Assembly (NCBI RefSeq): GCF_003217495.1
Contig: NZ_QJSW01000001.1
Location: 372,001 to 436,000 of the forward strand
Source of the DNA: Paenibacillus barcinonensis
GTDB taxonomy: Bacteria > Bacillota > Bacilli > Paenibacillales > Paenibacillaceae
DNA: 64,000 nt
Direction: 5' to 3'
Shown here: piece after piece, positions 41,598 through 51,168 of the stretch
Layout of the letters: each line of letters starts with the position of its first letter
Numbering within the stretch: position 1 is the first letter of the stretch
Notes under the pieces: model-generated
The model's database searches: none
The model's input: only the letters and a program-made list of their open reading frames with translations
Told to the model about the DNA's origin: nothing
Made by a program: the position numbers and the translations under genes

Positions 41598-44021
41598 TTA
41601 TTTGATCTCATCTACAGCCGTTTTACCTGCGATTCGTCCAAAAGTAAAGATGTCTGTCAGGGCATTGCCCCCCAAACGGTTACCGGCATGAATACCTCCT
41701 GCAACTTCCCCGGCGGCATACAGATGTGCAATCGGCTGACCGTTTTCATCCAATACGCGAGTTTGGGTGTCGATCTTGATTCCGCCCATCGTATGGTGAA
41801 CGGCAGGCTTTCTTGGCGTAGCGTAGAACGGAGCCTGCTCGACTTTTAAGCTAAACGTATCCTTATGGAACTCTGGATCAAAGCCCGCTTCCACATAAGA
41901 GTTATACTTATCAATCGTTGTTCTGAGAACCTGAGGGTCCATGTTGATTTGTAGCGCCAGCTCTTCAATTGTATCGGCTCTGAACAGGGTGCCCGCTTCC
42001 ACTTGACGGTCGATCTTTTCCTGACTTGTATTCGCAGCGGTTTTCTTGATCTCGTCATCGGCAATCAGATAAAATAAACTTCCCTGCTCAATCGCCGCTT
42101 TGGTTAAAACATCTCGTCCAGAGAATTCATTAACGAAACGTTCTCCCTTTTTGTTAACAATAACAAAATTTTCTGGCGGTACCTGTAGTCCACTGAAAAG
42201 CTCACCTGTTTCCGGATCGGCTACCGGCATCATTTGAGTGAAGCCCATGCCTGTCAATGCTGCTCCTGCACTCTTACCGAGCGCTATGCCATCACCAGTC
42301 ATTGCATAGGAATTGGTTGTTTTGATATCATCGTCAATATGGCTCCAGTATGTGTTATATTCCTTGAGCATCTGCGTATTTGCACCAAAACCGCCACTGG
42401 CAAGCACAACCGCTTTCGCATGAACCGTGATTTTCTGTCCATTAACCCCTGTTGCAATAACTCCTGCAATTTTTCCATCTTCAATAATCAATTGTTTTAC
42501 CGGGGTGTCTGTAATAATCTGTCCGCCATTGTCTTCTACATATTTGCTAAGTGCAATGATAAATGCAGATCCATAGCTTTTGACAGGCTTGTGACCACGG
42601 CGCCACAGGGCACCTACCGGAGCAAACACGATGCTTTTATCATATTCAACACCAATATCCTCAAGCCACTGTACACTTTCCAGGGCACGATCGGTAAGCA
42701 CCTTAACCAGATCATACTGTCCATAGATCGTGGTGCCATTCAGGTCGGTTCGTTTGCCACCAAAATACGTCTGCATTCTGTGCAGAAGCGGGGAGTCAAA
42801 TAAATAAGCTTTTTCAGTACCGAACTTTTCCTGATAAGCAGTAAATTCTTCCTTCAGAGCATGGAAATCATCTATATATTCCGGGTGAATCAGGCTTTCA
42901 TCGGTACTTAACAAGTTCTCAATCGTTTGTCTTTCCCCTGGATTCTCACTAAACTTTTGTTGCCATACAGGATCTGCCGCGTTAACAGGTCCCCCTGAAC
43001 GGATCGTGTTACCCCCAACAGCAGGATATTTCTCAAGCACAATCGCACTTGCGCCCTGCTGTAAAGCTGTAGCAGCCGCACTGAGTCCGGCGCCGCCTCC
43101 CCCTACAACAACCACATCACAAGTATATTCCTCATCAGCCTTCATCTGGCTGCTGGCAGGTTTTGGACGTCTTTTCAGAATGTCCGGGTTCACTCCGGCG
43201 AGCTTGACCGCTTTGGCGACACCGTTGATGACAGCGTTACTTGTCTCGGAAGCCCCGGATAGAGCATCTACATTCAGCGTCTGTCCTTCGATAATTTTAT
43301 TCGGGATTCTTACAAAAACGACATCGGCAATGCCTTCGGTCTCCCCTTGGGAATCAATATCAATGCTTTCGATCCGATTTTCACTAAAGGATACCTTCAT
43401 CGGCAGATTTCCGCTGTGACCGATCGCATTGACCTCATACACACCCGGTTTATAAGTGAACTCTTCTTCCTGATTGAGCTGATTGGAAATTTTGGCAAAG
43501 CGAAGGAACCGCAGGAAGCAGACTTCCAGGAAATCAATCGTTCCTTCATTGTTCAGGTTGCCTGATTCGTCAAATGCTTTATGGGCACTGCCTAACAAAA
43601 ATTCATACCCTGGCATCACGTTTGCTTCAACACCCGGTGCATCCAGGATTTGACGAAGATGCAGCTGCGCACGCGAGGAGCCTTGCGTTCCCTGTGACGC
43701 ACCAATAATCATAACCGGCTTGCCAGCAAGCGGATGGATCTCAAAGCTCAACCACTCCAGCAGACTTTTGAGAGATGAGGGGATGGAATGGTTATATTCT
43801 GGAGTCGCAATAATAACGCCATCACTCGCTATAATCTTTTCGTTAAACGATTGTATAATTGCACTGTTCGTTTGATTATCGGATTGATTAAACATCGGAA
43901 CATCGGTAATATCAAGAATTTCAATGGCTGCTCTGGATTCAAAATGCTTCTGCATGAACTGTAGCAGCCTGCGATTATATGATTTCTTTGCATTTGTGCC
44001 AACGATCGCTATGATTTTCAT
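41598..44021 (-). CDS. Three-domain flavoprotein reductase: FMN_red - FMN_bind - FAD_binding_2
   Basis: An 807-aa soluble fusion. Residues 1-185: NADPH-dependent FMN reductase fold (IAVGTN-like start, [41 protein letters not shown]). Residues 195-285: FMN_bind domain with [13 protein letters not shown], which matches the D-x-x-S-G-A-S/T motif where ApbE attaches FMN. Residues 300-807: fumarate/urocanate reductase-type flavoprotein with [22 protein letters not shown], and the C-terminal [10 protein letters not shown] and [11 protein letters not shown] motifs. No signal peptide or haem motif. It would move electrons from NAD(P)H through bound FMN to FAD and reduce an unsaturated carboxylate. 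Cinnamate/acrylate-type substrates are plausible from similar fusions. Partner FMN reductase lies 13 nt upstream. Confidence 0.87.
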   Translation of the reverse strand: MKIIAIVGTNAKKSYNRRLLQFMQKHFESRAAIEILDITDVPMFNQSDNQTNSAIIQSFNEKIIASDGVIIATPEYNHSIPSSLKSLLEWLSFEIHPLAGKPVMIIGASQGTQGSSRAQLHLRQILDAPGVEANVMPGYEFLLGSAHKAFDESGNLNNEGTIDFLEVCFLRFLRFAKISNQLNQEEEFTYKPGVYEVNAIGHSGNLPMKVSFSENRIESIDIDSQGETEGIADVVFVRIPNKIIEGQTLNVDALSGASETSNAVINGVAKAVKLAGVNPDILKRRPKPASSQMKADEEYTCDVVVVGGGGAGLSAAATALQQGASAIVLEKYPAVGGNTIRSGGPVNAADPVWQQKFSENPGERQTIENLLSTDESLIHPEYIDDFHALKEEFTAYQEKFGTEKAYLFDSPLLHRMQTYFGGKRTDLNGTTIYGQYDLVKVLTDRALESVQWLEDIGVEYDKSIVFAPVGALWRRGHKPVKSYGSAFIIALSKYVEDNGGQIITDTPVKQLIIEDGKIAGVIATGVNGQKITVHAKAVVLASGGFGANTQMLKEYNTYWSHIDDDIKTTNSYAMTGDGIALGKSAGAALTGMGFTQMMPVADPETGELFSGLQVPPENFVIVNKKGERFVNEFSGRDVLTKAAIEQGSLFYLIADDEIKKTAANTSQEKIDRQVEAGTLFRADTIEELALQINMDPQVLRTTIDKYNSYVEAGFDPEFHKDTFSLKVEQAPFYATPRKPAVHHTMGGIKIDTQTRVLDENGQPIAHLYAAGEVAGGIHAGNRLGGNALTDIFTFGRIAGKTAVDEIK

Positions 44022-44034
44022 TGTAGTTAGCCCC

Positions 44035-44649
44035 CTACTCTTGCCAGGAAAATTTTTTCGTTTTTTTCTTCAACGTCCGTTTTGACAGCAGCTCTGTCGT
44101 GATCTCCGTAAACAAAACAAACTCTCTGAAAATTTCCTCAAGCTCCGCTACCTTCTCAGCACTGATCAGGTTACCGCTGTTATCAAATGCACTCTGTGAT
44201 TTTCCCAATAGAAACTCACTGCTAGGCATCATTCTTGCACCAAGCTCAGGTGAATCCAGAATCTGTCTGAGATGTGCCTGCGCTCTGGAAGAGCCAAGTG
44301 AACCATGGGAAGCACCCACGATCAGAACAGGCTTGTTTTTCAAGGTTTGAGTCGTGTAGCTGATCCATTCCAGCGCACTTTTCAACACAGCAGGAATCGC
44401 ATGATCGTACTCAGGAGTAGCGATAATGATGCCTTCTGCTTTAGCAATTTGATCCAACAAGTCTTGCACCTTCACAGGAATATCAACTTCAGCATCCTCT
44501 AATTCATCTTTTTCAATAAAGGCAGGCAAATCCTTAATTTCAAACAAGTCAATCTTGACCTCACTTGCAAAATGCTTTTGCATAAATTGAAGCAGTGTCC
44601 GGTTCGTGGAGACATCCGAATTCGTGCCTACGATAGCTAAATAATTCAT
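44035..44649 (-). CDS. NADPH-dependent FMN reductase, partner subunit
   Basis: A 204-aa flavodoxin-fold FMN reductase whose sequence closely follows the N-terminal domain of the next gene: both have [11 protein letters not shown], ATPEYxHxIPxxLKSxLEW, and GASxGxxGSSRAQxHLRQILD. It therefore arose by duplication and may pair with that domain as a heterodimer. AAGGGGG lies 5 nt before ATG 44649; the longer frame to 44712 has no site. First gene of the operon and divergent from the LysR gene. A redox partner that collects NAD(P)H electrons is the likely role. Confidence 0.9.
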   Translation of the reverse strand: MNYLAIVGTNSDVSTNRTLLQFMQKHFASEVKIDLFEIKDLPAFIEKDELEDAEVDIPVKVQDLLDQIAKAEGIIIATPEYDHAIPAVLKSALEWISYTTQTLKNKPVLIVGASHGSLGSSRAQAHLRQILDSPELGARMMPSSEFLLGKSQSAFDNSGNLISAEKVAELEEIFREFVLFTEITTELLSKRTLKKKTKKFSWQE

Positions 44650-44744
44650 CGTAATCCCCCTTCTGTCATTCGAGATGATGTTCGTAAATGTCAGACTCGA
44701 TCTTTTCGGCATAACTCTAACATATCAAAGCTCCAATAATCTAA

Positions 44745-44783
44745 TAGTTATTCATTGCAGTTTGATAACTAATTTGTTATAAT
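44745..44783 (+). promoter_or_regulatory. LysR promoter with flanking dyad
   Basis: TTGCAG (44755-44760), 17-bp spacer, perfect TATAAT (44778-44783). TAGTTAT (44745-44751) and ATAACTA (44765-44771) form a 7-bp dyad that brackets the -35 hexamer. In LTTR systems such a site both represses the lysR gene and activates the divergent operon. Confidence 0.6.
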
Positions 44784-44830
44784 CAGCTCAAATCCTAAGT
44801 TTGTTACTTTTTTCACAAAGGGTGAGGGAC

Positions 44831-45760
44831 ATGTCTAAATTAGAATCGCAGGATATTTTATGTTACATCGACAGCCTTCTAAAATACAGCAATTATAGCA
44901 AAGCTGCTCAATCGCTTTACATCTCTCAGCCCTACCTGACCAAGGTGATCAAAAAAATTGAAGGTCAATTAGGCTGTGAATTAATCACTCGCAACAAACT
45001 GCCTTACCGATTGACCGAGCAGGGGAAAATCTATTATCAGTATCTAACGTCACTTGAACACAGCTATGCCAAGCTAATCAGGGAAATCTCTTATTTATCG
45101 GATATCGACAATAAAGTGTTTCGAATCGGCATTCTGCCAAGCCTTGGTTCCTACTTAACTCCCCTTTTTCTACCGAGGTTTCTTGAGCTTCATCCGGGCT
45201 ATACAATTAATCTTGTAGAGGATTTACCTGAAAAAAATGAGAAGCGCCTCCAGAATAACGAGCTCGACTTCTGGATCGGGCAAAATTCAAGCAGCATCTC
45301 CCCTAACCTGAACTCGTTTAGCTGGGGGCGGCACAGTTACCGGGCCATTATTCCGCGTTGCTGCGAATTATATCAAGAAAATGCTGCAGTCATCCCGGAG
45401 GGCACGATTGAGATCAGCACCATTTTGAGTCAACGACTTATTCTAACCTCGAAAGGCTCGGCCATCCGTAAACAGATTGATCAGTTACTCAGCGTCTACA
45501 AGGTGCAGCCCAATATCGTCATGGAGAGCAAGGAAATCTACACCGTGCTGAAGCTTGCCAAGCATAACCTTGGTCTGACGATTGTGCCCGAGAGCATTCG
45601 GATTGACGAGTGCCCTTCGGAATATAATATCTATCCCATCCCTGTAGAGAAGATGTGTCTGGATTATTTTATAGCCCATCATGGAGAAAAAAAGCTGAAT
45701 AGCGTAGATCATGACCTCATCCATACTTTTCTCAATCACGGACAGCAATGTGCGATATAG
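44831..45760 (+). CDS. LysR-family regulator of the flavin-reductase cluster
   Basis: A 309-aa LTTR. HTH: LLKYSNYSKAAQSLYISQPYLTKVIKKIE at residues 14-45; effector domain from about 90 (FRIGILPSLGSYLTPLFL). GGTGAGGGAC lies just before ATG 44831. It is divergent from the FMN reductase/three-domain reductase operon and 9 nt upstream of apbE, so it most likely senses the reductase substrate and controls both units. A cysteine pair (RCCELY) in the effector domain could be redox-active, which is conjecture. Confidence 0.9.
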   Translation: MSKLESQDILCYIDSLLKYSNYSKAAQSLYISQPYLTKVIKKIEGQLGCELITRNKLPYRLTEQGKIYYQYLTSLEHSYAKLIREISYLSDIDNKVFRIGILPSLGSYLTPLFLPRFLELHPGYTINLVEDLPEKNEKRLQNNELDFWIGQNSSSISPNLNSFSWGRHSYRAIIPRCCELYQENAAVIPEGTIEISTILSQRLILTSKGSAIRKQIDQLLSVYKVQPNIVMESKEIYTVLKLAKHNLGLTIVPESIRIDECPSEYNIYPIPVEKMCLDYFIAHHGEKKLNSVDHDLIHTFLNHGQQCAI

Positions 45761-45769
45761 GAGGCTATC

Positions 45770-46708
45770 ATGAAACCTTTTACAAGAACGATTCCGCTCA
45801 TGGGAACTAACATCTCTCTCTATATCAAAGGGGCAGATGCTGAAGAGCTTGCCGAGGAAGCAGCGCAAATGCTAATGCGTTATGAGCAAGTGTTTAGTGC
45901 CAACAGTGAGCACTCGCAGCTTGCAATGCTAAAAAAAGAAGCCGCATCTCTTCCGCTCAAGGTAGACAGTGAACTGTATGATCTTATCAAGATAGGCAAA
46001 GAACACAGTCTGCATGACAATTCCTTCCTAAACATTGCGATTGGTCCGTTGATCAAATTGTGGAGAATTGGATTCCGTGAGGCACGTGTGCCGCAGGATA
46101 CAGATATTAAAGCAGTGCTTGAGCTGTTGAATCCGCAGCATATACAGCTTGACGATGAGCAGCAAACGGTCCACTTATGTAAAAAAGGTATGGAGATCGA
46201 CCTTGGAGCGATTGCTAAAGGATATTTTGCCGATCAAGTGATGGCATTTTTCAAGAAAAACGGAGCTGTCTCCGCTATGGTCGATATGGGCGGGAATGTG
46301 CTTGTTCATGGGGACTCCCCCTCTGGCTTCAGTCACTGGAAGGTCGGAATACAAAATCCCTTTTTGCCCCGGGGAAATGCAGCAGCCTATGTTAGCATCC
46401 GAGAGCAGTCCGTCGTTACCTCAGGTATATACGAGCGCGTTCTGAAAAAAGAAGGCCAGCAGTACCATCATATCTTCAACAGTACAACTGGCTATCCGAT
46501 GGAAAGCAACATCGCTTCGTTAACCATTATCGCGGACAAGTCGCTGGATTGTGACATCTATACGACAGAATTGTTCGGGTTAGATGCCGCCTCCATTATT
46601 CACAAGGTGAACGCCATGGAACAGATCGGAGCTGCCGTCATTACTAAGGATGGAAACCTGGCCTACACCGAAAGTCTCAAGGGCAAGATCCATCCCATCA
46701 CAACGTGA
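45770..46708 (+). CDS. apbE: FAD:protein FMN transferase
   Basis: A 312-aa ApbE/flavin transferase. MGTNISLYI start, DLGAIAKGYFADQV (FAD-binding and family signature), MVDMGGNVLVHGD, SVVTSGIYER and HHIFNSTTGYP with the Mg-binding region, and a conserved Asp in CDIYTTELFGL. No lipobox or signal peptide, so it works in the cytosol, unlike the exported Ftp lipoproteins. AGGAGG lies 6 nt before the ATG, 9 nt after lysR. It should attach FMN to the Ser in the FMN_bind domain of the reductase encoded opposite. Confidence 0.94.
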   Translation: MKPFTRTIPLMGTNISLYIKGADAEELAEEAAQMLMRYEQVFSANSEHSQLAMLKKEAASLPLKVDSELYDLIKIGKEHSLHDNSFLNIAIGPLIKLWRIGFREARVPQDTDIKAVLELLNPQHIQLDDEQQTVHLCKKGMEIDLGAIAKGYFADQVMAFFKKNGAVSAMVDMGGNVLVHGDSPSGFSHWKVGIQNPFLPRGNAAAYVSIREQSVVTSGIYERVLKKEGQQYHHIFNSTTGYPMESNIASLTIIADKSLDCDIYTTELFGLDAASIIHKVNAMEQIGAAVITKDGNLAYTESLKGKIHPITT

Positions 46709-46722
46709 AATGACGATACGAT

Positions 46723-47000
46723 TTATGGAAGAAAGGAATGATGCAGGTACGTTGACAGGAAGGAAATCCCTGGTTGCGGCAGGATAGTCATGTACCTTGA
46801 GCCCCAACCTCCAGGGATCACTACTATATCGGGATCAGGACACTTATGGATCGTATACGCTGGATTGATGCCCAGCCCTCCCAATGCTTGGTCGGACCTC
46901 CCGTTCCCGCCAGAGTGTACACATGAAAGTCCTGCCCTCTGTTGCTTCCTGAGATAAAAACTTCATATGTTGATCCTATAGGATCATATAGAGCCCTCGT
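46723..47000 (-). pseudogene. Degraded DJ-1/PfpI-family gene remnant
   Basis: In the otherwise empty 46709-47358 stretch, the minus strand reads as decayed DJ-1/PfpI: one frame gives YEVFISGSNRGQDFHVYTLAG TGGPTK (split here for length), then the frame changes and gives ALGGLGINPAYTIHKCPDPD followed by IVVIPGGWGSR. These are the second strand, the GLxINPDYT turn and the VIPGG strand of the family. No start codon, no C-terminal half and no nucleophile cysteine remain. It is not a copy of the intact PfpI-like gene at 51169, whose matching strand is LILPGGNTWTD. Confidence 0.6.
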
Positions 47001-47059
47001 TTAATATTCAGAAACATACAACCCATAGCACAACTTGAAAGCAAGGCGACCTAACTCAA

Positions 47060-47071
47060 GGCGCTAGCGCC
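47060..47071. promoter_or_regulatory. Perfect 12-bp GC palindrome
   Basis: GGCGCTAGCGCC in a locally AT-rich spacer (47001-47239) with no gene. It may be an operator or part of a decayed repeat; nothing else in 47001-47239 is identifiable. Confidence 0.25.
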
Positions 47072-47239
47072 CCCTTCTGAAATAAATACGCTTACATAAC
47101 TTCTCATATTACGTCATCAACGATTTCTATTCAATGTACTATCAGGTTAATAAAGTGATTTTTTTATTTCATTTTGCAATTGGTGCAGACAGCAACACCA
47201 TTCATATGAACGAATCTAATTCTATTGATAATTCAAGTA

Positions 47240-47267
47240 TTGAAATCCTTACACGACATAGTATATA
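47240..47267 (+). promoter_or_regulatory. Promoter of the SLH esterase gene
   Basis: TTGAAA (47240-47245), 16-bp spacer, TATATA (47262-47267). The untranslated leader would be about 85 nt and ends with AAGGAGG 8 nt before the ATG. Confidence 0.5.
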
Positions 47268-47358
47268 TAGTTGGGCGCTTGTCAGTCGATAACGTGTCCG
47301 AATACGATGCGGGTGAAGTCATGGCGCACCGGATCGAAAAATAAGGAGGATTTCATTT

Positions 47359-50300
47359 ATGCCAACACGTTTTACCAGAATGCTTGCACTCATCTGCTGC
47401 TTGGTTATGGCCGCCTCGTTGATGCCTACGAGCTATGCTGCCGGCAATGACAACATCGGGAACGCAACCGTAGCGAATGAAACACCGACCGCTATTTTTG
47501 GAACTCCCGAACTCGGGTCTAATGACCCTCTCTGGAGCCAAACCATGGAGCATCACATCAACAAAAGCACTGTGCCCACCGACACAAGACCCCATGCCAC
47601 AGGCACAGCCAGAATCCTCTGGGATCATGACTACCTGTATGCCCGCGTAGCTGTGAATGACAGTAATCTATATCAGGGAGCTGGGGGTGATCACCGGTAC
47701 GACAGCCTGGAGTTTTATGTTGGTAATGGAAGCGGGGGCTCAAACCAATGGCGTGTCAGCGCCACGGGGGTGTTTTCAGGGCAGGCCGCTCCAGGCAGAG
47801 CTGCATGGACCCAGATCACGGAAACCGGATATATCGTGGAAATGAGAATACCCAAAAGAAATCTGATCTTACAGGAGGGAAAGCTTACCTTTGAGGTCTA
47901 TATCAATAACTCGACAGAACAAGGCGGTGACCGCTATGAAGTCGTTTCCTCTTTTGGAGTTCCAGACGCAGCTTATACCAGCTCAGCTTCATTTACAGAC
48001 AGCCTGCAGCTTATCCCAGCCAATGAATTAGACACCAGATTATCCATTACCGCCACTGTCGGACCGGGCGGCTCAATCATGTCGAACCCACCCGGCGATG
48101 TGCTGAGAGTAGATCGAGGCTCTAACAAAGAAATAACGTTTACCCCCGATTCCGGTAAAGTTGTCGATACCGCAACGGTAGACGGCGAGATCGTGAATCT
48201 ATCTGATGGCACTTATACCTTTTCAAATATTGAGGCTGATCATACCATTCATGTAACATTCAAAAACGATCTGAACGCGGAGATCCTTCCCTTTATCGTA
48301 TGGAATGACAACTTCGCCAGTGGCGAGTATACAACAGCCGTCATTATCGACTTAGGCGAAGGGAAGGCAGCGTTAGGCTCCGAGCTTAATCCCCGCTTGT
48401 TTGCCTTGTCGGCTAGGAATACAACCCTGAACGGTGAAGCGGTTACCTTCGAAGGAACACGCAAGATCACTAGGGTGTACGCTAATGACGAACCGAAGGT
48501 ACGCGGCTACCTGGGGCCGATAAGCAATTCGCCAGATTATCAGGACGGACTGGAGAGCGGTCGTTACATCGTGGTTGAGTCTGAGTTTTATTCAGAGAGC
48601 GGAGGCACTACAACGCTGGATGGCAGCAGTAACTCGACAAAGCAGGTTTACACCATTGTCCAAAAAGGCGAAATCGTATTGACAGAAGGAAATCCGCTTC
48701 ACAACGTCGTTTTTGAACAAGAAAAAGTTGTGAATCCAATCCTCGATCAATTTGCAACATTCACGGACAATTCAGTCAATCGTTCGCTCTACCTTCACAA
48801 AGATGAAAACGGTAACGTGATGAAAGGATTGCCGCTGTACGTTTATACCCATGGCATGTCACGCGGCGGAACAAACGCAGGGGTAGACCAAAAAGCGGCC
48901 ATGAAATCAGCCAACGGCTCCGTCGCTCTAATGAAAAAGATGGCACAGAAGCCCGAGAAATACGCCAGCCATATATTGAATATTTCCTATAATGGCGTAT
49001 CAGTTCCATCAACAGAACATGTGAAGAAGGTCATAGACGCCCTGATTGCCAGCGGCGAAGTAGATCCTAATCGTGTTTACGCAGCAGGCTTCTCCTGGGG
49101 CGGACAGTATACGAATAACTTAGTTAACAGCCACCCTGGCTTCTTCGCTGCCGCCGCACCGATGGCCCCGGTAAGCGGTTCACCGAACGCCAACACTAAC
49201 AACGCTCACAACACCCTGGCCTATTGGATGTTTTTAAATGCTCATAATGTTGGAGGCTACCAGACTAACCTCAATAACTACATCAATACCAATATGCCAA
49301 AGATGATCAATGCAAGGGCTTCGCGCTTTGAGAGTAATGAGGCGCTTACGTGGCCCTACAATCAATTTGATCAGCCAAACCTGAGGCCTAATCCCGATAA
49401 CACACCTGTTCTCGCTGATTATATAGCGCATGAAGTTGAAGCAGCGGTTCTCTACAACCAAATAACGATGGGAAGTTGGAGTATGGCTCCCACCGCGCAG
49501 TCCTCTAACTTACCGGCTTGGAACAATAACTACACAGATGTCTTTGATTGGATGTTCGCGCAAAGAAAAGCGGTTGTGCCCGGTACGCCGAGCGGCTTCA
49601 AGGCAACTGCGGGTGACAGACGGGTCACACTGAGCTGGACTGCTCCTGTTGATGACGGGGGAAGCGTAATATTGGGCTACAAGGTGTGGTATGACAACGC
49701 AGCACCAGTCATATTGGATGCTGCGGAGACCCAATATACCTTCAAGGAGCTGACAAACGGCCGAAGCTACAGCTTCAAGATTATCGCGGTGAACGCCAAG
49801 GGCGACGGTGCGGAGATCCGTGTGACGACCATGCCGACGGCGGCGACAACTCCTACCCTGCCTGATTCTGGTGGCAATACGGGCAACATCAGTAATTCAA
49901 GCAACATAGGTAACACACCCAACACCAGCAATACAGGCACCGGGACAAACGCTGGAATGTCGAAGTTGACCTACACAGTAAATACACCGAAGGATAAACC
50001 CGCTGTCACAGACAAAAATGGCAACACCACCCTGCCCGGCGGCGGCAAGCTTGTGACCAAGGGCGGGACGAATATCACGGTACCTGAAGGCACATCAATA
50101 GACTCAAACGGTAAGGCGACCATTCCGGCGGACAAGAGCGCCCAAGTGACACTCCCGAGAAGCAAAAGCACAGTGACCATTCCTGGTGGCTCGATTATTG
50201 CGAGCGACGGAACGGTAAGAGTAGGCGGCAAAGAAGCGCACATAAACCTGCCAAATGGCAATCAAATGCATCTCCATGAAGGATCGAGGATACGGAGCGA

Positions 50301-50982
50301 CGGGACGGTTATGGTCGGGCCAGACGGAGCAAGATTTGGCTTAAAGAACGACATGTCACTGAACATCCGTGGGGATGCGGAGCTGGCCTTCAATGACGCC
50401 ATCCCACTCGGCTTCCTCGTGGTATCAGGCAATCCATTCATGGATACCACGATGGACGACTGGTTTTACAGCTATGTAAATTGCGCCTACACATACGACC
50501 TTTTCAACGGCACAACGTCTACGACGTTCGCACCGGGTACCGCAATGACGCGTGCAATGTTCGTGCAGGTATTGGCCAATCTGGAGAACATAAACCACGC
50601 AGACTACACGGGTTCCCGCTTTAGGGACGTATCAGACGGACCGTGGTACACGGCGGCAGTCGAGTGGGCGGCAGAAAAAGGCATAGTCAACGGTGTAAGC
50701 CCAGACCAGTTTGACCCCCATTCTCCGATGACACGCGAGCAGATGTTAGTGATCCTTTACAACTACATGGAATACAAGGGCTATGAAATACCTGAAAGCC
50801 ACTCTAAGTCCTTCGCAGACGAAAGTGAGATCAGCTCATGGGCGTTGGAAGCCGTTCAAGCGCTGCGGGAGATCGGTATTGTATTAGGCAAGCCGGATAA
50901 TCTTTTTGCTCCTATAGCCACTGCTACCCGCGCCGAAGTAGCTACTATCTTTGTAAGGTTTGTCGAACGCCTCGCTAAGTGA
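47359..50982 (+). CDS. S-layer-anchored multidomain esterase (CBM9, repeat, Ig-like, hydrolase, FN3, SLH)
   Basis: A 1207-aa cell-surface enzyme. Signal peptide 1-28 (cleavage near SYAA). CBM9-type carbohydrate-binding domain about 35-215 (LWSQT...LYARVAVND). An InlB B-repeat-like unit about 217-300 (GPGGSIMSNPPGD ... YTFSNIEADHTIHVTF). An esterase Ig-like domain about 305-440. An alpha/beta hydrolase about 450-735 with nucleophile Ser579 in GFSWGGQ. FN3 about 741-830. An Asn/Thr/Ser/Gly linker. A short-repeat beta-rich segment about 865-1010 (TVTIPGGS, SDGTVRVGG). Three SLH units about 1030-1205 (FMDTTMDDWFY, FRDVSDGPWYT, FADESEISSWA). It likely de-esterifies plant cell-wall polymers while held on the surface. 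Confidence 0.88.
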   Translation: MPTRFTRMLALICCLVMAASLMPTSYAAGNDNIGNATVANETPTAIFGTPELGSNDPLWSQTMEHHINKSTVPTDTRPHATGTARILWDHDYLYARVAVNDSNLYQGAGGDHRYDSLEFYVGNGSGGSNQWRVSATGVFSGQAAPGRAAWTQITETGYIVEMRIPKRNLILQEGKLTFEVYINNSTEQGGDRYEVVSSFGVPDAAYTSSASFTDSLQLIPANELDTRLSITATVGPGGSIMSNPPGDVLRVDRGSNKEITFTPDSGKVVDTATVDGEIVNLSDGTYTFSNIEADHTIHVTFKNDLNAEILPFIVWNDNFASGEYTTAVIIDLGEGKAALGSELNPRLFALSARNTTLNGEAVTFEGTRKITRVYANDEPKVRGYLGPISNSPDYQDGLESGRYIVVESEFYSESGGTTTLDGSSNSTKQVYTIVQKGEIVLTEGNPLHNVVFEQEKVVNPILDQFATFTDNSVNRSLYLHKDENGNVMKGLPLYVYTHGMSRGGTNAGVDQKAAMKSANGSVALMKKMAQKPEKYASHILNISYNGVSVPSTEHVKKVIDALIASGEVDPNRVYAAGFSWGGQYTNNLVNSHPGFFAAAAPMAPVSGSPNANTNNAHNTLAYWMFLNAHNVGGYQTNLNNYINTNMPKMINARASRFESNEALTWPYNQFDQPNLRPNPDNTPVLADYIAHEVEAAVLYNQITMGSWSMAPTAQSSNLPAWNNNYTDVFDWMFAQRKAVVPGTPSGFKATAGDRRVTLSWTAPVDDGGSVILGYKVWYDNAAPVILDAAETQYTFKELTNGRSYSFKIIAVNAKGDGAEIRVTTMPTAATTPTLPDSGGNTGNISNSSNIGNTPNTSNTGTGTNAGMSKLTYTVNTPKDKPAVTDKNGNTTLPGGGKLVTKGGTNITVPEGTSIDSNGKATIPADKSAQVTLPRSKSTVTIPGGSIIASDGTVRVGGKEAHINLPNGNQMHLHEGSRIRSDGTVMVGPDGARFGLKNDMSLNIRGDAELAFNDAIPLGFLVVSGNPFMDTTMDDWFYSYVNCAYTYDLFNGTTSTTFAPGTAMTRAMFVQVLANLENINHADYTGSRFRDVSDGPWYTAAVEWAAEKGIVNGVSPDQFDPHSPMTREQMLVILYNYMEYKGYEIPESHSKSFADESEISSWALEAVQALREIGIVLGKPDNLFAPIATATRAEVATIFVRFVERLAK

Positions 50983-51117
50983 GAGCGCATACAGGACAAA
51001 GCGGCCCCTTCCTGCTAAACAATACAACCTAAAGTCTTCCCATTGTAAGGACCCTTTCCGAGAACCTCCTTACTTTACAACGCCCAGTGAGCAGAGTGAC
51101 CTACCAGTCAATCCATC

Positions 51118-51152
51118 AAAAAAACGTCATCACATTTAAGTGATGGCGTTTA
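51118..51152 (-). terminator. Intrinsic terminator, bidirectional
   Basis: AAACGCCATCAC / GTGATGACGTTT on the minus strand with TTTTTTT; the stem has one mismatch. It serves the DJ-1/PfpI gene and probably the convergent SLH esterase gene. Confidence 0.8.
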
Positions 51153-51168
51153 TCTTTGAATGGAGCTG

